Shown: positions 44,234 to 53,118, counted from the first letter of the stretch. The stretch: 64,000 bases of DNA from Chryseobacterium tagetis (GCF_016735585.2 NZ_JAERSE020000005.1:310001-374000), one strand, 5' to 3'. Notes: generated by a model from the letters alone, not told the origin. Made by a program: numbers and translations.

Positions 44234-45025
44234 ATGATCCATCAATTAGCAGCCGTAGATAAGCGTGCGAAAATCAGCAAAAATGTAATCGTAGAACCTT
44301 TTACTACCATTGCAGGGGATGTGGAAATCGGAGAAGGAACTTGGATTGGTTCGAATGTTACCATCATGGATGGGGCAAGAATCGGGAAAAATTGTAGAAT
44401 TTTTCCGGGAACTGTAATTTCTGCAATTCCTCAGGATCTTAAGTTTGATGGTGAAGATACACAGACAATCATTGGAGATGATACCACGATTAGAGAATGT
44501 GTGACGGTAAACAGAGGAACAAAAGCTCTTGGACACACTAAGATCGGGAAAAACTGCCTTATTATGGCGACTTCTCACATCGCTCATGACTGTGTTATCG
44601 GGGACCACGTTATCATTGTAAACGGTTGTGGTATTGCAGGTCACGTAGAAATTGGTGATTACACCGTAATGGGAGGTTTATCAGCAGTTCATCAGTTTGG
44701 TAAAATCGGAAAACACGTGATGATTTCTGGGGGTACTTTGGTGAGAAAAGATATTCCACCTTACGTAAAAGTAGCAAGAGAGCCGATGTCTTATGCAGGA
44801 ATTAACTCAGTAGGTTTAAGAAGAAGAGGATTTACCAACGAAAAAATCTTTGAAATCCAAAAAATTTACAGAGCAATCTTCCAGATGAAGATGAATGTTT
44901 CTCAGGCAATCACGCATATTGAAAAAGAAATGCTCCCTACTGCTGAAAGAGATGAGATTCTTCAATTTATTCAGAATTCACCTAGAGGTATCGTAAAAGG
45001 ATACGGAACCGGGAAAGACAATTAA
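44234..45025 (+). CDS. lpxA: UDP-N-acetylglucosamine O-acyltransferase
   Basis: The 263-residue protein is typical in length. It starts directly after the lpxC/fabZ stop codon (TAAATG). The hexapeptide-repeat left-handed helix is obvious (IGEGTWIGSNVTIMDGARIG). The active-site histidine lies in ATSHIAHDCVIGDHV and the acyl-chain region in AVHQFGKIGKHVMISGGTLV. The C-terminal helical part is FEIQKIYRAIFQ onward. It carries out the first step of lipid A synthesis, moving a 3-hydroxyacyl chain from ACP to UDP-GlcNAc. Confidence 0.96.
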   Translation: MIHQLAAVDKRAKISKNVIVEPFTTIAGDVEIGEGTWIGSNVTIMDGARIGKNCRIFPGTVISAIPQDLKFDGEDTQTIIGDDTTIRECVTVNRGTKALGHTKIGKNCLIMATSHIAHDCVIGDHVIIVNGCGIAGHVEIGDYTVMGGLSAVHQFGKIGKHVMISGGTLVRKDIPPYVKVAREPMSYAGINSVGLRRRGFTNEKIFEIQKIYRAIFQMKMNVSQAITHIEKEMLPTAERDEILQFIQNSPRGIVKGYGTGKDN

Positions 45026-45049
45026 AATATAAAAAACAAAAGATAATTA

Positions 45050-45616
45050 ATGGCAACAAGTAACGATATCAGAAAAGGTCTGTGCATTGAGTACAGTAAT
45101 GATATTTATAAAGTAATCGAGTTCCTTCACGTAAAACCAGGTAAAGGCCCAGCTTTCGTAAGAACAAAATTAAAATCTGTAACAAACGGAAAAGTAATTG
45201 ATAATACTTTCTCTGCAGGTCACAAAATTGAAGAAGTAAAAGTAATTACAAGAAAATTCCAGTATCTTTATGATGACGAGAATGGTTTCCACTTCATGAA
45301 TAACGATGACTTCTCTCAATTATATTTAAATAAAGAAATGATTGAGAACTCAAACCTAATGAAAGCGGGTGAAGAAGTGACAATTATTTTGAAAGAAGTT
45401 GACGAGACTCCACTTTCTGCTGAACTTCCTCAATCTGTTTACTTAGATGTAATAGAAGCTGATCCGGGAGTAAAAGGAAACACGGCTACCAACGCTCTTA
45501 AAAATGCTATCGTTGAAACAGGTGCAAGAGTAATGGTTCCTTTGTTCATTGAACCAGGAGACAGAATCAAAGTGAGCACTGAAGATGGTTCTTACTTAGA
45601 AAGAGTTAAAGAATAA
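45050..45616 (+). CDS. efp: Translation elongation factor P
   Basis: The 188-residue protein has the full EF-P length. The KOW-like first domain starts NDIRKGLCIEYSNDIYKVIE and has the tip loop HVKPGKGPAFVRTKLKSV with the lysine at the modification site (PGKGPAF). Two OB domains follow, ending with the EF-P signature LFIEPGDRIKVSTEDGSYLE. It rescues ribosomes stalled at polyproline. It is 24 bases after lpxA, so it is probably in the lpx operon, an order common in flavobacteria. Confidence 0.97.
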   Translation: MATSNDIRKGLCIEYSNDIYKVIEFLHVKPGKGPAFVRTKLKSVTNGKVIDNTFSAGHKIEEVKVITRKFQYLYDDENGFHFMNNDDFSQLYLNKEMIENSNLMKAGEEVTIILKEVDETPLSAELPQSVYLDVIEADPGVKGNTATNALKNAIVETGARVMVPLFIEPGDRIKVSTEDGSYLERVKE

Positions 45617-45689
45617 TTTTAAATAAAATTTACATAAATTCGGTTTGCCTTTGCATTCCGAATTTTGTTTTATAAGAAAATCAATTGTT

Positions 45690-46592
45690 ATGAGATTTCA
45701 CTCTACACAAAAATTGAAAACTATTGCAGATCTTATCGGTTCAAAATTTGTTGGTTCAGAAGACTTTGAAGTATTAGGAACTAATGAAATTCACATGGTG
45801 AAGCCGGGAGAAATAGTTTTTGTAAACCATCCTAAATATTATGATAAAGCTTTAAATTCTGCCGCTACTATTATTTTAATTGATAAAGAAGTAGACTGTC
45901 CGGAAGGAAAAGCGCTTTTAATTTCTGATGACCCTTTCAGAGATTTTAATAAAATCAACACTCATTTTACCAGAATCTATAATTTCAGAGAAGAACTTCA
46001 TGATGCTGAAATAGGAGAAGGAACTCATATTCACCATTCTGCAGTGATCGGAAATAATGTGAAGATTGGAAAGAATACCCTTATTTTCCCAAATGTTGTG
46101 ATTGGTGACAGAACGGTTATTGGTGATAATGTTGTGATCCAATCTAATACTGTTTTAGGAGGTGATGCTTTTTATTACAGAAAACTAAACGGAAATTTCG
46201 ATCGATTGATCTCAGTAGGTAATGTGGTGATTGAAAACAATGTAGAAATTGGAAACGGATGTACCATCGACAGAGGAGTTACGGATTCTACGATCATTGG
46301 GGAAGGCTCTGTTTTAGACAATCAGATTCAGATCGGTCACGATACTGTGATTGGTAAAAAATGTTTGATTGCTTCTCAGGTAGGAATTGCAGGCTGCTGT
46401 GTTATCGGTGATGAAGTTACATTGTGGGGGCAGGTTGGTATTGCTTCCGGAAATAAAATCGAGACAGGATCTGTACTTTTAGGAAAAACCGGAGTGAACA
46501 GAGACCTTGAAAAAGGAACTTACATCGGAATGTTCGCAGAAGATTTTAAAACATACCTGAAGAAAGAAGTAAAACTGAGAAATCTCAAATAA
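45690..46592 (+). CDS. LpxD-like acyltransferase paralogue
   Basis: From ATG 45690 the protein has 300 residues. The longer frame starts at TTG 45645 and adds a sequence without conserved features. It has an LpxD-like N-terminal part (LKTIADLIGSKFVGSEDFEV, MVKPGEIVFVNHPKYYDKAL) and a hexapeptide-repeat helix with IQIGHDTVIGKKCLIASQVG, where the histidine matches the LpxD active site. The lipid-binding C-terminal helix is shorter than in the gene at 41812. It may be a second N-acyltransferase for lipid A variants or an acyltransferase for another UDP-amino sugar. Efp and sucD flank it. Confidence 0.8.
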   Translation: MRFHSTQKLKTIADLIGSKFVGSEDFEVLGTNEIHMVKPGEIVFVNHPKYYDKALNSAATIILIDKEVDCPEGKALLISDDPFRDFNKINTHFTRIYNFREELHDAEIGEGTHIHHSAVIGNNVKIGKNTLIFPNVVIGDRTVIGDNVVIQSNTVLGGDAFYYRKLNGNFDRLISVGNVVIENNVEIGNGCTIDRGVTDSTIIGEGSVLDNQIQIGHDTVIGKKCLIASQVGIAGCCVIGDEVTLWGQVGIASGNKIETGSVLLGKTGVNRDLEKGTYIGMFAEDFKTYLKKEVKLRNLK

Positions 46593-46631
46593 ACAAATCG
46601 AAAGTTTTATCTTAAATCAAAGAAAAATAAG

Positions 46632-46639
46632 TAAATTTG
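46632..46639 (+). promoter_or_regulatory. Bacteroidota -7 promoter box before sucD
   Basis: TAAATTTG matches TAnnTTTG, 44 bases before ATG 46683. Confidence 0.6.
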
Positions 46640-46682
46640 TGAGCATTAATAGAAAATAAAAATAAATTAAAACAACAATAAA

Positions 46683-47555
46683 ATGTCAATTTTAGTAAAC
46701 AAAGATTCTAAAGTAATTGTACAAGGATTTACAGGGAACGAAGGGACCTTCCACGCAAGCCAGATGATCGAATACGGAACAAACGTAGTAGGTGGTGTTA
46801 CTCCGGGAAAAGGAGGGAGCGAGCACTTAGGGAAGCCTGTATTCAATACTGTTGCTGATGCTGTTGCAAAAGCTGGAGCTAATGTAAGTATCATTTTCGT
46901 ACCACCTGCATTTGCTGCAGACGCGATTATGGAAGCTGCAGAAGCAGGTATTAAAGTTATCGTATGTATTACTGAAGGTATTCCTGTAGCAGATATGGTA
47001 AAAGTAAAATCTTACATCGCTGACAGAGACTGCAGATTGATCGGGCCAAACTGTCCTGGAATCATCACTTCTGAAGAAGCTAAAATTGGTATTATGCCAG
47101 GTTTTGTTTTCAAAAAAGGTAAAGTAGGGATCGTTTCTAAATCAGGAACTCTTACTTACGAAGCTGCTGATCAGGTGGTAAGAGCTGGTTACGGTATTTC
47201 TACTGCAATCGGTATTGGTGGTGACCCAATCATTGGTACTACAACAAGAGAAGCATTAGAATTATTCATCAACGATCCAGAAACTGAAGCGGTTGTAATG
47301 ATCGGAGAAATCGGTGGAGGATTAGAAGCTGAAGCTGCAAGATGGTACAAAGCTAGCGGTTCTACAAAACCTGTAGTAGGTTTCATCGCTGGGCAAACTG
47401 CTCCTAAAGGAAGAACAATGGGGCACGCAGGTGCTATCGTAGGTGGTGCTGAAGATACAGCTCAGGCTAAAATGGAAATCATGAGAGAAAACGGAATCAA
47501 TGTTGTTGATTCTCCTGCTGATATCGGTGCTACAGTAGCAAAAGTATTAGGATAA
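46683..47555 (+). CDS. sucD: Succinyl-CoA synthetase alpha subunit
   Basis: The 290-residue protein is standard. It has the CoA-binding Rossmann start (VQGFTGNEGTFHASQMIEYG), the ligase block GPNCPGIITSEEAKIGIMPG and the phospho-histidine loop in GRTMGHAGAIVGG. It forms a heterotetramer or dimer with SucC and makes ATP or GTP from succinyl-CoA in the TCA cycle. SucC is not nearby, so the two subunits are encoded apart. It has its own promoter and terminator. Codon choice looks like that of a highly expressed gene. Confidence 0.96.
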   Translation: MSILVNKDSKVIVQGFTGNEGTFHASQMIEYGTNVVGGVTPGKGGSEHLGKPVFNTVADAVAKAGANVSIIFVPPAFAADAIMEAAEAGIKVIVCITEGIPVADMVKVKSYIADRDCRLIGPNCPGIITSEEAKIGIMPGFVFKKGKVGIVSKSGTLTYEAADQVVRAGYGISTAIGIGGDPIIGTTTREALELFINDPETEAVVMIGEIGGGLEAEAARWYKASGSTKPVVGFIAGQTAPKGRTMGHAGAIVGGAEDTAQAKMEIMRENGINVVDSPADIGATVAKVLG

Positions 47556-47577
47556 TCTTTCTTAAGAAATAAAATAT

Positions 47578-47605
47578 AAGCCTCGTGAAAACGAGGCTTT
47601 TTTTT
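47578..47605 (+). terminator. Intrinsic terminator after sucD
   Basis: A perfect 9-bp GC-rich stem (47578-47586 with 47591-47599), a GAAA tetraloop and eight T. Confidence 0.93.
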
Positions 47606-47684
47606 GAATTTTTGTTTAAAAAATTAGAATAATTACTATCTTTAAACAATTAAAAAATAAATTGAACAAAAACTCAATCTCAAA

Positions 47685-48329
47685 ATGAAAAAAATTTTAT
47701 TAACCTCGGCACTAGCTCTTTCTACTTTATCTTTTGCACAAATAGATTTTAGCAGTACAAGATTTGGAGTTACCGGAGGGCTTAACTATTCCCGCGTAAA
47801 AAATGCACATAATCCTTCCGGACCAAGATATGCCTTTCAAGGAGGTGTTTTAGCTCTTATTCCGATTGGAAAAGCCAATCAGTTCTATCTTCAGCCAGAA
47901 GTTTTATACTACGGAGCCGGAGAGACAGGAAAAGATAAAGATTTAAAAGGAGTGAAAGGCTATGATGCGCTGTATGCAAATAACTATTTGAGTGTACCTG
48001 TATTTTTTAAAGGTTATTTCTCAGAAGCAGAATCTGAATTCTTCGGAATGGCGGGTCCAAGATTTAACTTCCTGATAGGTCAAACCGTAAAAGATGAAGC
48101 CAGAGAAGCCTATAAAAAAGATACACAGGGAAAAGCAAATTCTTTTAACTTCGGAATCGGACTTGGTCTTGGATACAGCTATAAAAGACAACTGGAAGTT
48201 GCGCTTAAATATGATTTAGGATTATCCGATACCTATCCTGATTTGAATGAATCAAAACTGGATCCTAACTCGTCTAAGAAAAAATCTGAACAAGTATTAA
48301 GTTTAAGCCTGAGCTATATTTTTAATTAA
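47685..48329 (+). CDS. Small outer membrane beta-barrel protein (OmpW/porin-like family)
   Basis: The 214-residue protein has a signal peptide ending SFAQ (about 19). The rest is an eight-strand-type barrel with RFGVTGGLNYSRV, YLQPEVLYYGAGE, YLSVPVFFKGYF and GIGLGLGYSYK strands. It ends with SLSLSYIFN, the aromatic/hydrophobic tail of outer membrane proteins. The sequence fits the PorT/outer membrane beta-barrel family common in Bacteroidota, but no specific function is visible. It is monocistronic with a bidirectional terminator after it. A near-consensus box TATCTTTA lies upstream near 47637. Confidence 0.8.
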   Translation: MKKILLTSALALSTLSFAQIDFSSTRFGVTGGLNYSRVKNAHNPSGPRYAFQGGVLALIPIGKANQFYLQPEVLYYGAGETGKDKDLKGVKGYDALYANNYLSVPVFFKGYFSEAESEFFGMAGPRFNFLIGQTVKDEAREAYKKDTQGKANSFNFGIGLGLGYSYKRQLEVALKYDLGLSDTYPDLNESKLDPNSSKKKSEQVLSLSLSYIFN

Positions 48330-48348
48330 AATATTTCAACAAAAAAAT

Positions 48349-48380
48349 AAAAATCCCGGAAAGCAATTTCCGGGATTTTT
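48349..48380 (+). terminator. Bidirectional terminator between convergent genes
   Basis: A perfect 14-bp stem (48349-48362 with 48367-48380), loop GCAA, with A and T runs on the two sides. It serves the barrel gene and the ABC permease gene on the other strand. Confidence 0.93.
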
Positions 48381-48404
48381 TATAGATCTACTGAATCTTT
48401 AAAT

Positions 48405-49715
48405 TTAATTCTTTATCCATTTCCAGATTTCCTTCAAAGTTGCCTTATTTCCATACATCAGAATTCCTACTCTGTAGATTTTCCCGGCAAGGAATATCAT
48501 GAAAAGAGTAGTCCCTAAAAGCAATACAATAGACAAAGCGATTTGCCATGCAGGAACTCCATAAGGGATTCTTGCAATCATCGCAACAGGAGAAGTAAAC
48601 GGAATGATTGATAACCAAAAACCAAGCGGTCCGTCCGGATTATTAATGAAAGAAAAACTTCCATACATTCCTAACATTAATGGTAATACGGCAAATAAAG
48701 TAAACTGCTGCGTTTCTGTCTCATTATCTACCGCAGAACCGATTGCAGCATAAATTGAGCTGTAAAAGATATATCCTAAAAGGAAGAATATAATAAATAC
48801 AAAAATAATCAGCGGGAAGTTTAATTCTAATAAACTGTGTGATACCTGCGTTGCAATCTGAGCGATATCCAATTTACTCATCATCGCTTCATCACCTCCC
48901 GGAATATTTTTCTGCATGGTAGAAAATCCTGTATTCAAAACCAAGGCTCCAACTACAGACATTGTAATCCAAACAAGAAATTGGGTCAAAGCAACTAAAG
49001 TCACACCCAGAATTTTCCCCATCATCAGCTCAAAAGGTTTTACTGAAGAAATAATAATCTCCACCACACGGTTGTTTTTTTCCTCTAAAACACTTCTCAT
49101 CACTCTTACCCCATAGATAATGATAAACATGAAGGTAACATACATTAAAAGCATACTCAATACACTTTTTACCCCTAAAGCAAGATCAGAATCCTCTTTG
49201 TTGTTTTCTGAAACATTAATTGTTTTAAGAGTGAAGCCTTTGTCAAGATCATCAATTTGGGTTTCAGCAATCCCTAATTGCTTTATCTTTTCTTTTTTGA
49301 TGACATTACTCAGGTCAGAAATGATATGTTGCTTAGTATCAAAACCGATTTTTGTATTGACAACCAGCCTTGTATTTTTCTGAAACTCATCAAAATTTCC
49401 ATTCTGTATCTGAGGAAGAACAAGAATTCCATCGATCGCTTCATTACCTTTTAAAGTATTTACTGTTGACTGTTCCTCAGAAGAAGGGATGATTTTATAC
49501 TCTATTTTATCAGTAGATTTCAGACCATTTTTAAAAAGTCCGCTGTTATCTACGACCTCAATGATATTGTGAGATTCATTGGCTTTGAACATCAGTCCAA
49601 TTACTGCTCCAAATGCAATTAACATAACAGGAGCTAGCAAAGTCAGCACAATGAAAGATTTTTTCTTAACCTGAGTAAGAAACTCTCTTTTAGTAATTAA
49701 AAAAATATTATTCAT
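48405..49715 (-). CDS. ABC-2 type transporter permease (NatB-like)
   Basis: The 436-residue membrane protein has one N-terminal span (about 20-42), a large extracytoplasmic domain (about 45-175) and five to six spans in the C-terminal half. The start NIFLITKREFLTQVKKKSF and VRVMRSVLEEKNNRVVEIII with SSVKPFELMMGKILG are typical of NatB/DUF3526-type ABC-2 permeases. It pairs with the ATPase encoded just upstream on the same strand, five bases apart. The substrate could be sodium, a drug or a lipid; sequence does not tell. Confidence 0.87.
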   Translation of the reverse strand: MNNIFLITKREFLTQVKKKSFIVLTLLAPVMLIAFGAVIGLMFKANESHNIIEVVDNSGLFKNGLKSTDKIEYKIIPSSEEQSTVNTLKGNEAIDGILVLPQIQNGNFDEFQKNTRLVVNTKIGFDTKQHIISDLSNVIKKEKIKQLGIAETQIDDLDKGFTLKTINVSENNKEDSDLALGVKSVLSMLLMYVTFMFIIIYGVRVMRSVLEEKNNRVVEIIISSVKPFELMMGKILGVTLVALTQFLVWITMSVVGALVLNTGFSTMQKNIPGGDEAMMSKLDIAQIATQVSHSLLELNFPLIIFVFIIFFLLGYIFYSSIYAAIGSAVDNETETQQFTLFAVLPLMLGMYGSFSFINNPDGPLGFWLSIIPFTSPVAMIARIPYGVPAWQIALSIVLLLGTTLFMIFLAGKIYRVGILMYGNKATLKEIWKWIKN

Positions 49716-49719
49716 AAAA

Positions 49720-50631
49720 TTAAGAATGATTACTTACAGCATTGATAAACACTTCATTCATGCTCGGAATTCGCTCTTCAAAAGCACGTACTTTTCCTAC
49801 ATTTACAAGATCTAAAAGAATATTGTTTTGATCCGTTTCATTTTTTAAATCAAAAGAAACCAGATTATTCTCATTGGTAATATTGAAAATTCCATATTTA
49901 TTTTTGAAGCTCTCTAAATGAGAATCATTGACCTCAGAAAGCGTAATTCCAAAAATATTTTTCTTGAATTTTTCTCTTACGTCAAAAACTCTTCCATCAA
50001 TAATCTTTTTAGAATTGTTGATCAGTGCAACATAATCACACATTTCTTCCACGCTTTCCATTCTGTGGGTAGAAAGGATGATCGTAGTTCCGTTATTTTT
50101 AAGTTCAATGATTTGATCTTTAATTAAATTCGCATTTACAGGATCAAAACCTGAAAAGGGCTCATCTAAGATTAAAAGATGGGGGCGGTGAAGAACAGTT
50201 ACTACAAACTGGATTTTCTGAGCCATCCCTTTAGAAAGTTCAGACAGTTTTTTCTTCCACCATTGATCGATGTGAAGTTTGTCAAACCATTTCTTTGCTT
50301 CAGCTAAAGCATCATTTTTGCTCATCCCTTTCAGCTCTCCGAAATAAAGAAGCTGATCACCAACCGTCATATTTTTGTACAGCCCTCTTTCTTCAGGCAT
50401 GTAACCGATATTTTTGATATGATTGGGATTTAGCTTTTCTCCGTTAATTTGAATTTCTCCGGAGTCGGCTTGAGTGATTTGATTGATGATACGGATGAAA
50501 GATGTTTTTCCGGCTCCGTTCGGGCCTAAAAGACCATAAATACTTCCTTTCGGAACATGGATGCTGAAGTCATCCAAAGCCACTTTTTTACCGGCGTTAT
50601 AGGTCTTTCTAATATGTTCAGCTTTTAGCAT
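49720..50631 (-). CDS. ABC transporter ATP-binding protein (NatA-like)
   Basis: The 303-residue ATPase has Walker A GLLGPNGAGKTSFI, the LSKGMAQKIQFV signature and Walker B LLILDEPFSGFDPVNANLI. A C-terminal extension (about 215-303) is typical of NatA/DrrA-type exporters. The signature has LSKGM in place of LSGGQ, a variant frequent in this group. It drives the adjacent ABC-2 permease. No -7 box of the usual form was found upstream. Confidence 0.92.
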   Translation of the reverse strand: MLKAEHIRKTYNAGKKVALDDFSIHVPKGSIYGLLGPNGAGKTSFIRIINQITQADSGEIQINGEKLNPNHIKNIGYMPEERGLYKNMTVGDQLLYFGELKGMSKNDALAEAKKWFDKLHIDQWWKKKLSELSKGMAQKIQFVVTVLHRPHLLILDEPFSGFDPVNANLIKDQIIELKNNGTTIILSTHRMESVEEMCDYVALINNSKKIIDGRVFDVREKFKKNIFGITLSEVNDSHLESFKNKYGIFNITNENNLVSFDLKNETDQNNILLDLVNVGKVRAFEERIPSMNEVFINAVSNHS

Positions 50632-50710
50632 TAATTTGTTTTTACCTAATTAGTATAATAAAGTTCCGAAAGTTACGGAATTATTAAAACAGAATTAATG
50701 GGAAAAGAAA

Positions 50711-50734
50711 AAATCCTGATGATTATCAGGATTT
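50711..50734 (-). terminator. Intrinsic terminator after the sorting-domain gene
   Basis: A perfect 10-bp stem (50711-50720 with 50725-50734) and a four-base loop. On the minus strand a T-rich tail follows. Confidence 0.85.
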
Positions 50735-50738
50735 ACTA

Positions 50739-51089
50739 TTATTGTTTTACTATTTGCGTTACCTTTTGAGTGTTGTCGCTTAAAATGTAGCGAATCAGAT
50801 ATTTTCCGGGTTTTAATTTTTCAATATTGATTTCTCCGGAGTTCATATTCACGGTGTAGCTGGCTACCTGAGTTCCCAGAATAGAATAAAAAGTGACATT
50901 CTTTACTTTAAGAGATGCATCTTTTGCTCTTACTACAAGATAGTCTTTAGCAGGATTCGGATATGCTACGATTATACCATCATCAGACTTTTGTGAGATG
51001 GAGGAAGGCTCTCTTTGCTGAGCTTGTAAATTGCTAGAAAATCCAACAAATGTGCCTAGGAATATAAATAAAAGTAAAAGTTTTTTCAT
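50739..51089 (-). CDS. Stand-alone type IX secretion sorting-domain (type A) protein
   Basis: The 116-residue protein has a signal peptide ending LQAQ (about 23). After a linker of about 15 residues it consists of a T9SS type A C-terminal domain. This has IVAYPNPAKDYLVVRAK, VTFYSILGTQVASYTVN, the turn LKPGKYLIRYI and the final KVTQIVKQ. Such domains normally hang at the end of large secreted proteins and guide them through the type IX channel. Here there is no cargo. It may be a small secreted or surface-attached peptide or the remainder of a larger gene. It has its own promoter and terminator. Confidence 0.85.
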   Translation of the reverse strand: MKKLLLLFIFLGTFVGFSSNLQAQQREPSSISQKSDDGIIVAYPNPAKDYLVVRAKDASLKVKNVTFYSILGTQVASYTVNMNSGEINIEKLKPGKYLIRYILSDNTQKVTQIVKQ

Positions 51090-51119
51090 TCAATTATAAT
51101 TTCTCGTAATATATCATAA

Positions 51120-51127
51120 CAAAAATA
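51120..51127 (-). promoter_or_regulatory. Bacteroidota -7 promoter box before the sorting-domain gene (minus strand)
   Basis: Read on the minus strand it is TATTTTTG, a TAnnTTTG match, 30 bases before the start codon at 51089. Confidence 0.6.
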
Positions 51128-51172
51128 ATAAATTCTATAATCTCTTGCAATACTTTTTTATAGAACTTGTAT

Positions 51173-51180
51173 TAAATTTG
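51173..51180 (+). promoter_or_regulatory. Bacteroidota -7 promoter box before hemB
   Basis: TAAATTTG matches TAnnTTTG, 29 bases before ATG 51209. Confidence 0.65.
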
Positions 51181-51208
51181 CATAAACTTATTCAAAAAGT
51201 ATTCCAAA

Positions 51209-52198
51209 ATGATACATTCAAGAAATAGAAGGCTTAGAGTAAACGAATCTATCCGCAGCTTAGTGAGAGAAAATACGCTTACAACAGATGATTTTGTAAT
51301 GCCGATCTTCGTAATGGAGGGCGAAAACAAGCAGGAACCCATTTCCTCAATGCCGGGAATATTCAGGAGGAGTATAGATCTTACCGTAAAAGAGTGTAAA
51401 GAATTATTTTCTTTGGGCGTAAAATCTGTCAATTTGTACATGAAAGTGTCAGATCATCTTAAAGACAATACCGGAAAAGAAGCATGGAATAAAGACGGCT
51501 TGATGCAGAATACGATCAAGGCAATTAAAGATGCAGTTCCGGGAATGATTGTAATGCCGGATGTGGCTTTAGATCCCTATTCCATTTATGGACACGACGG
51601 AATTATTGAGAACGGAAAAATCCTGAATGATGCTACTAACGACGCATTGGCAAGAATGTCTGTATCGCATGCAGAAGCAGGAGCTGACATTGTGGCACCC
51701 AGTGACATGATGGATGGTAGAGTCTTAGCGATTCGTGAGGCATTAGAAGAAAGCGGATTTACCGATGTGGGAATCTTAAGTTATGCTGCAAAATATGCCA
51801 GTTCTTTCTATGGCCCATTCAGAAGTGCTTTAGATAGCGCGCCAAAAGATGATATGGAAATTCCGAAGGATAAAAAAACGTATCAGATGGATTTTCATAA
51901 TTCTCGTGAAGCATTGAATGAAGTGTATAAAGATGTGGAAGAAGGAGCAGATATTATCATGATCAAACCGGGACTTCCGTATTTGGATATCGTTTCAAAA
52001 GTTCGTGAAGCCATTGATGTTCCGATCGCAGTTTATAATGTAAGCGGAGAATATGCCATGGTAAAAGCAGCGGCTCAAAATGGTTGGCTGGATAATGATA
52101 AAACGATTATTGAAAGCTTAACGTGTTTTAAAAGAGCAGGTGCAGACCTTATCTTTACTTATTTTGCAAAAGAAGCGGCAATGATTTTAAATAATTAG
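51209..52198 (+). CDS. hemB: Delta-aminolevulinic acid dehydratase (porphobilinogen synthase)
   Basis: The 329-residue TIM-barrel enzyme is full length. It has the Schiff-base lysines Lys195 in SYAAKYASSFYGPFR and Lys253 in IMIKPGLPYLDI. The metal-site region reads DVALDPYSIYGHDG, where the three cysteines of zinc-dependent enzymes are replaced by Asp and other residues; this suggests a magnesium-type enzyme. It joins two molecules of aminolevulinate to make porphobilinogen for haem. It stands alone with its own promoter and terminator. Confidence 0.96.
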   Translation: MIHSRNRRLRVNESIRSLVRENTLTTDDFVMPIFVMEGENKQEPISSMPGIFRRSIDLTVKECKELFSLGVKSVNLYMKVSDHLKDNTGKEAWNKDGLMQNTIKAIKDAVPGMIVMPDVALDPYSIYGHDGIIENGKILNDATNDALARMSVSHAEAGADIVAPSDMMDGRVLAIREALEESGFTDVGILSYAAKYASSFYGPFRSALDSAPKDDMEIPKDKKTYQMDFHNSREALNEVYKDVEEGADIIMIKPGLPYLDIVSKVREAIDVPIAVYNVSGEYAMVKAAAQNGWLDNDKTIIESLTCFKRAGADLIFTYFAKEAAMILNN

Positions 52199-52221
52199 GT
52201 TTTCCTATATTCATAGAGAAA

Positions 52222-52256
52222 AAAGATTGTTTACTTAAGTAAGCGATCTTTTTTTG
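52222..52256 (+). terminator. Intrinsic terminator after hemB
   Basis: A near-palindrome of 30 bases (52222-52251) with two wobble pairs, followed by T residues. Confidence 0.82.
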
Positions 52257-52353
52257 CTTCTAAATAATGTTAATTTTAATTAAAATCAGGCGTTATTTAT
52301 ATTCAATAAGTTGTAAATTAGATTCTTAAATCATTTTCACCTAAAAAATAACT

Positions 52354-53112
52354 ATGAAAAAAGCAATGTACAATCTGGGAATATTGTTATCCGTTTTAGC
52401 AGTATTGAGTTCTTGTAATGATCCAAAAAAGAATCATGAAAAAGAAGGTGATTCTATTACCATTAACAAAAATGAAATTATTGACGAGTCTTTTTTAACT
52501 GAAAAATTACAGTCAAAGCTTACCCCCGATACGGTGTATTCTATTTTACAACAACGAAACAAAGAATATGTAGAAGACAATCTTACTATCAGAAATACTT
52601 CTGAAAGAATCCGTAAAGCTTCTTTGGGACAATTTCCGGGGGCTGTAGTTTTATCCTGTTTAGATTCAAGAGTTCCGGTAGAGGATGTTTTTCATTCCGG
52701 AATTGGAGATATGTTTGTAGCAAGAGTTGCCGGAAATATTAGTAACGAAGATATTTTGGGAAGTTTGGAATACGCTTGTAAAGTATCCGGTGCAAAAGTT
52801 GTAATGGTATTGGGACATGAACATTGTGGAGCTATAAAATCAGCTGTAGATAATGTAGAACTTGGTAATATAACAGGTTTGTTAGCAAAAATTAAACCCG
52901 CCATTGCAAGAACAGAAAATTTTCAGGGAGATAAATCTTCGAAAAATCCGGCTTACCTTGAAGCGGTGACAAAATCAAATGTATTGCAGACCATAGATAA
53001 TATCAGAAAAAACAGTGCAATTCTGAGAAAAATGGAAGAAAAGAAAGAAATTAAGATTGTTGGTGGTGAATACCATATGGAAACCGGTAAAGTAGAGTTT
53101 CTAACACAGTAA
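52354..53112 (+). CDS. Lipoprotein beta-class carbonic anhydrase
   Basis: The 252-residue protein starts with a lipoprotein signal and the lipobox LSSC (Cys21). The beta-carbonic anhydrase domain has zinc residues Cys102 with Asp104 and Arg106 in SCLDSRVPVEDVF. His155 and Cys158 lie in GHEHCGAIKS. It should interconvert carbon dioxide and bicarbonate. Most beta-class enzymes in bacteria are cytoplasmic, so a membrane-anchored, extracytoplasmic form is unusual. It may help carbon dioxide supply or pH control at the cell envelope. The N-terminal region between 22 and 85 is charged and helical. Confidence 0.92.
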   Translation: MKKAMYNLGILLSVLAVLSSCNDPKKNHEKEGDSITINKNEIIDESFLTEKLQSKLTPDTVYSILQQRNKEYVEDNLTIRNTSERIRKASLGQFPGAVVLSCLDSRVPVEDVFHSGIGDMFVARVAGNISNEDILGSLEYACKVSGAKVVMVLGHEHCGAIKSAVDNVELGNITGLLAKIKPAIARTENFQGDKSSKNPAYLEAVTKSNVLQTIDNIRKNSAILRKMEEKKEIKIVGGEYHMETGKVEFLTQ

Positions 53113-53118
53113 AATAAA

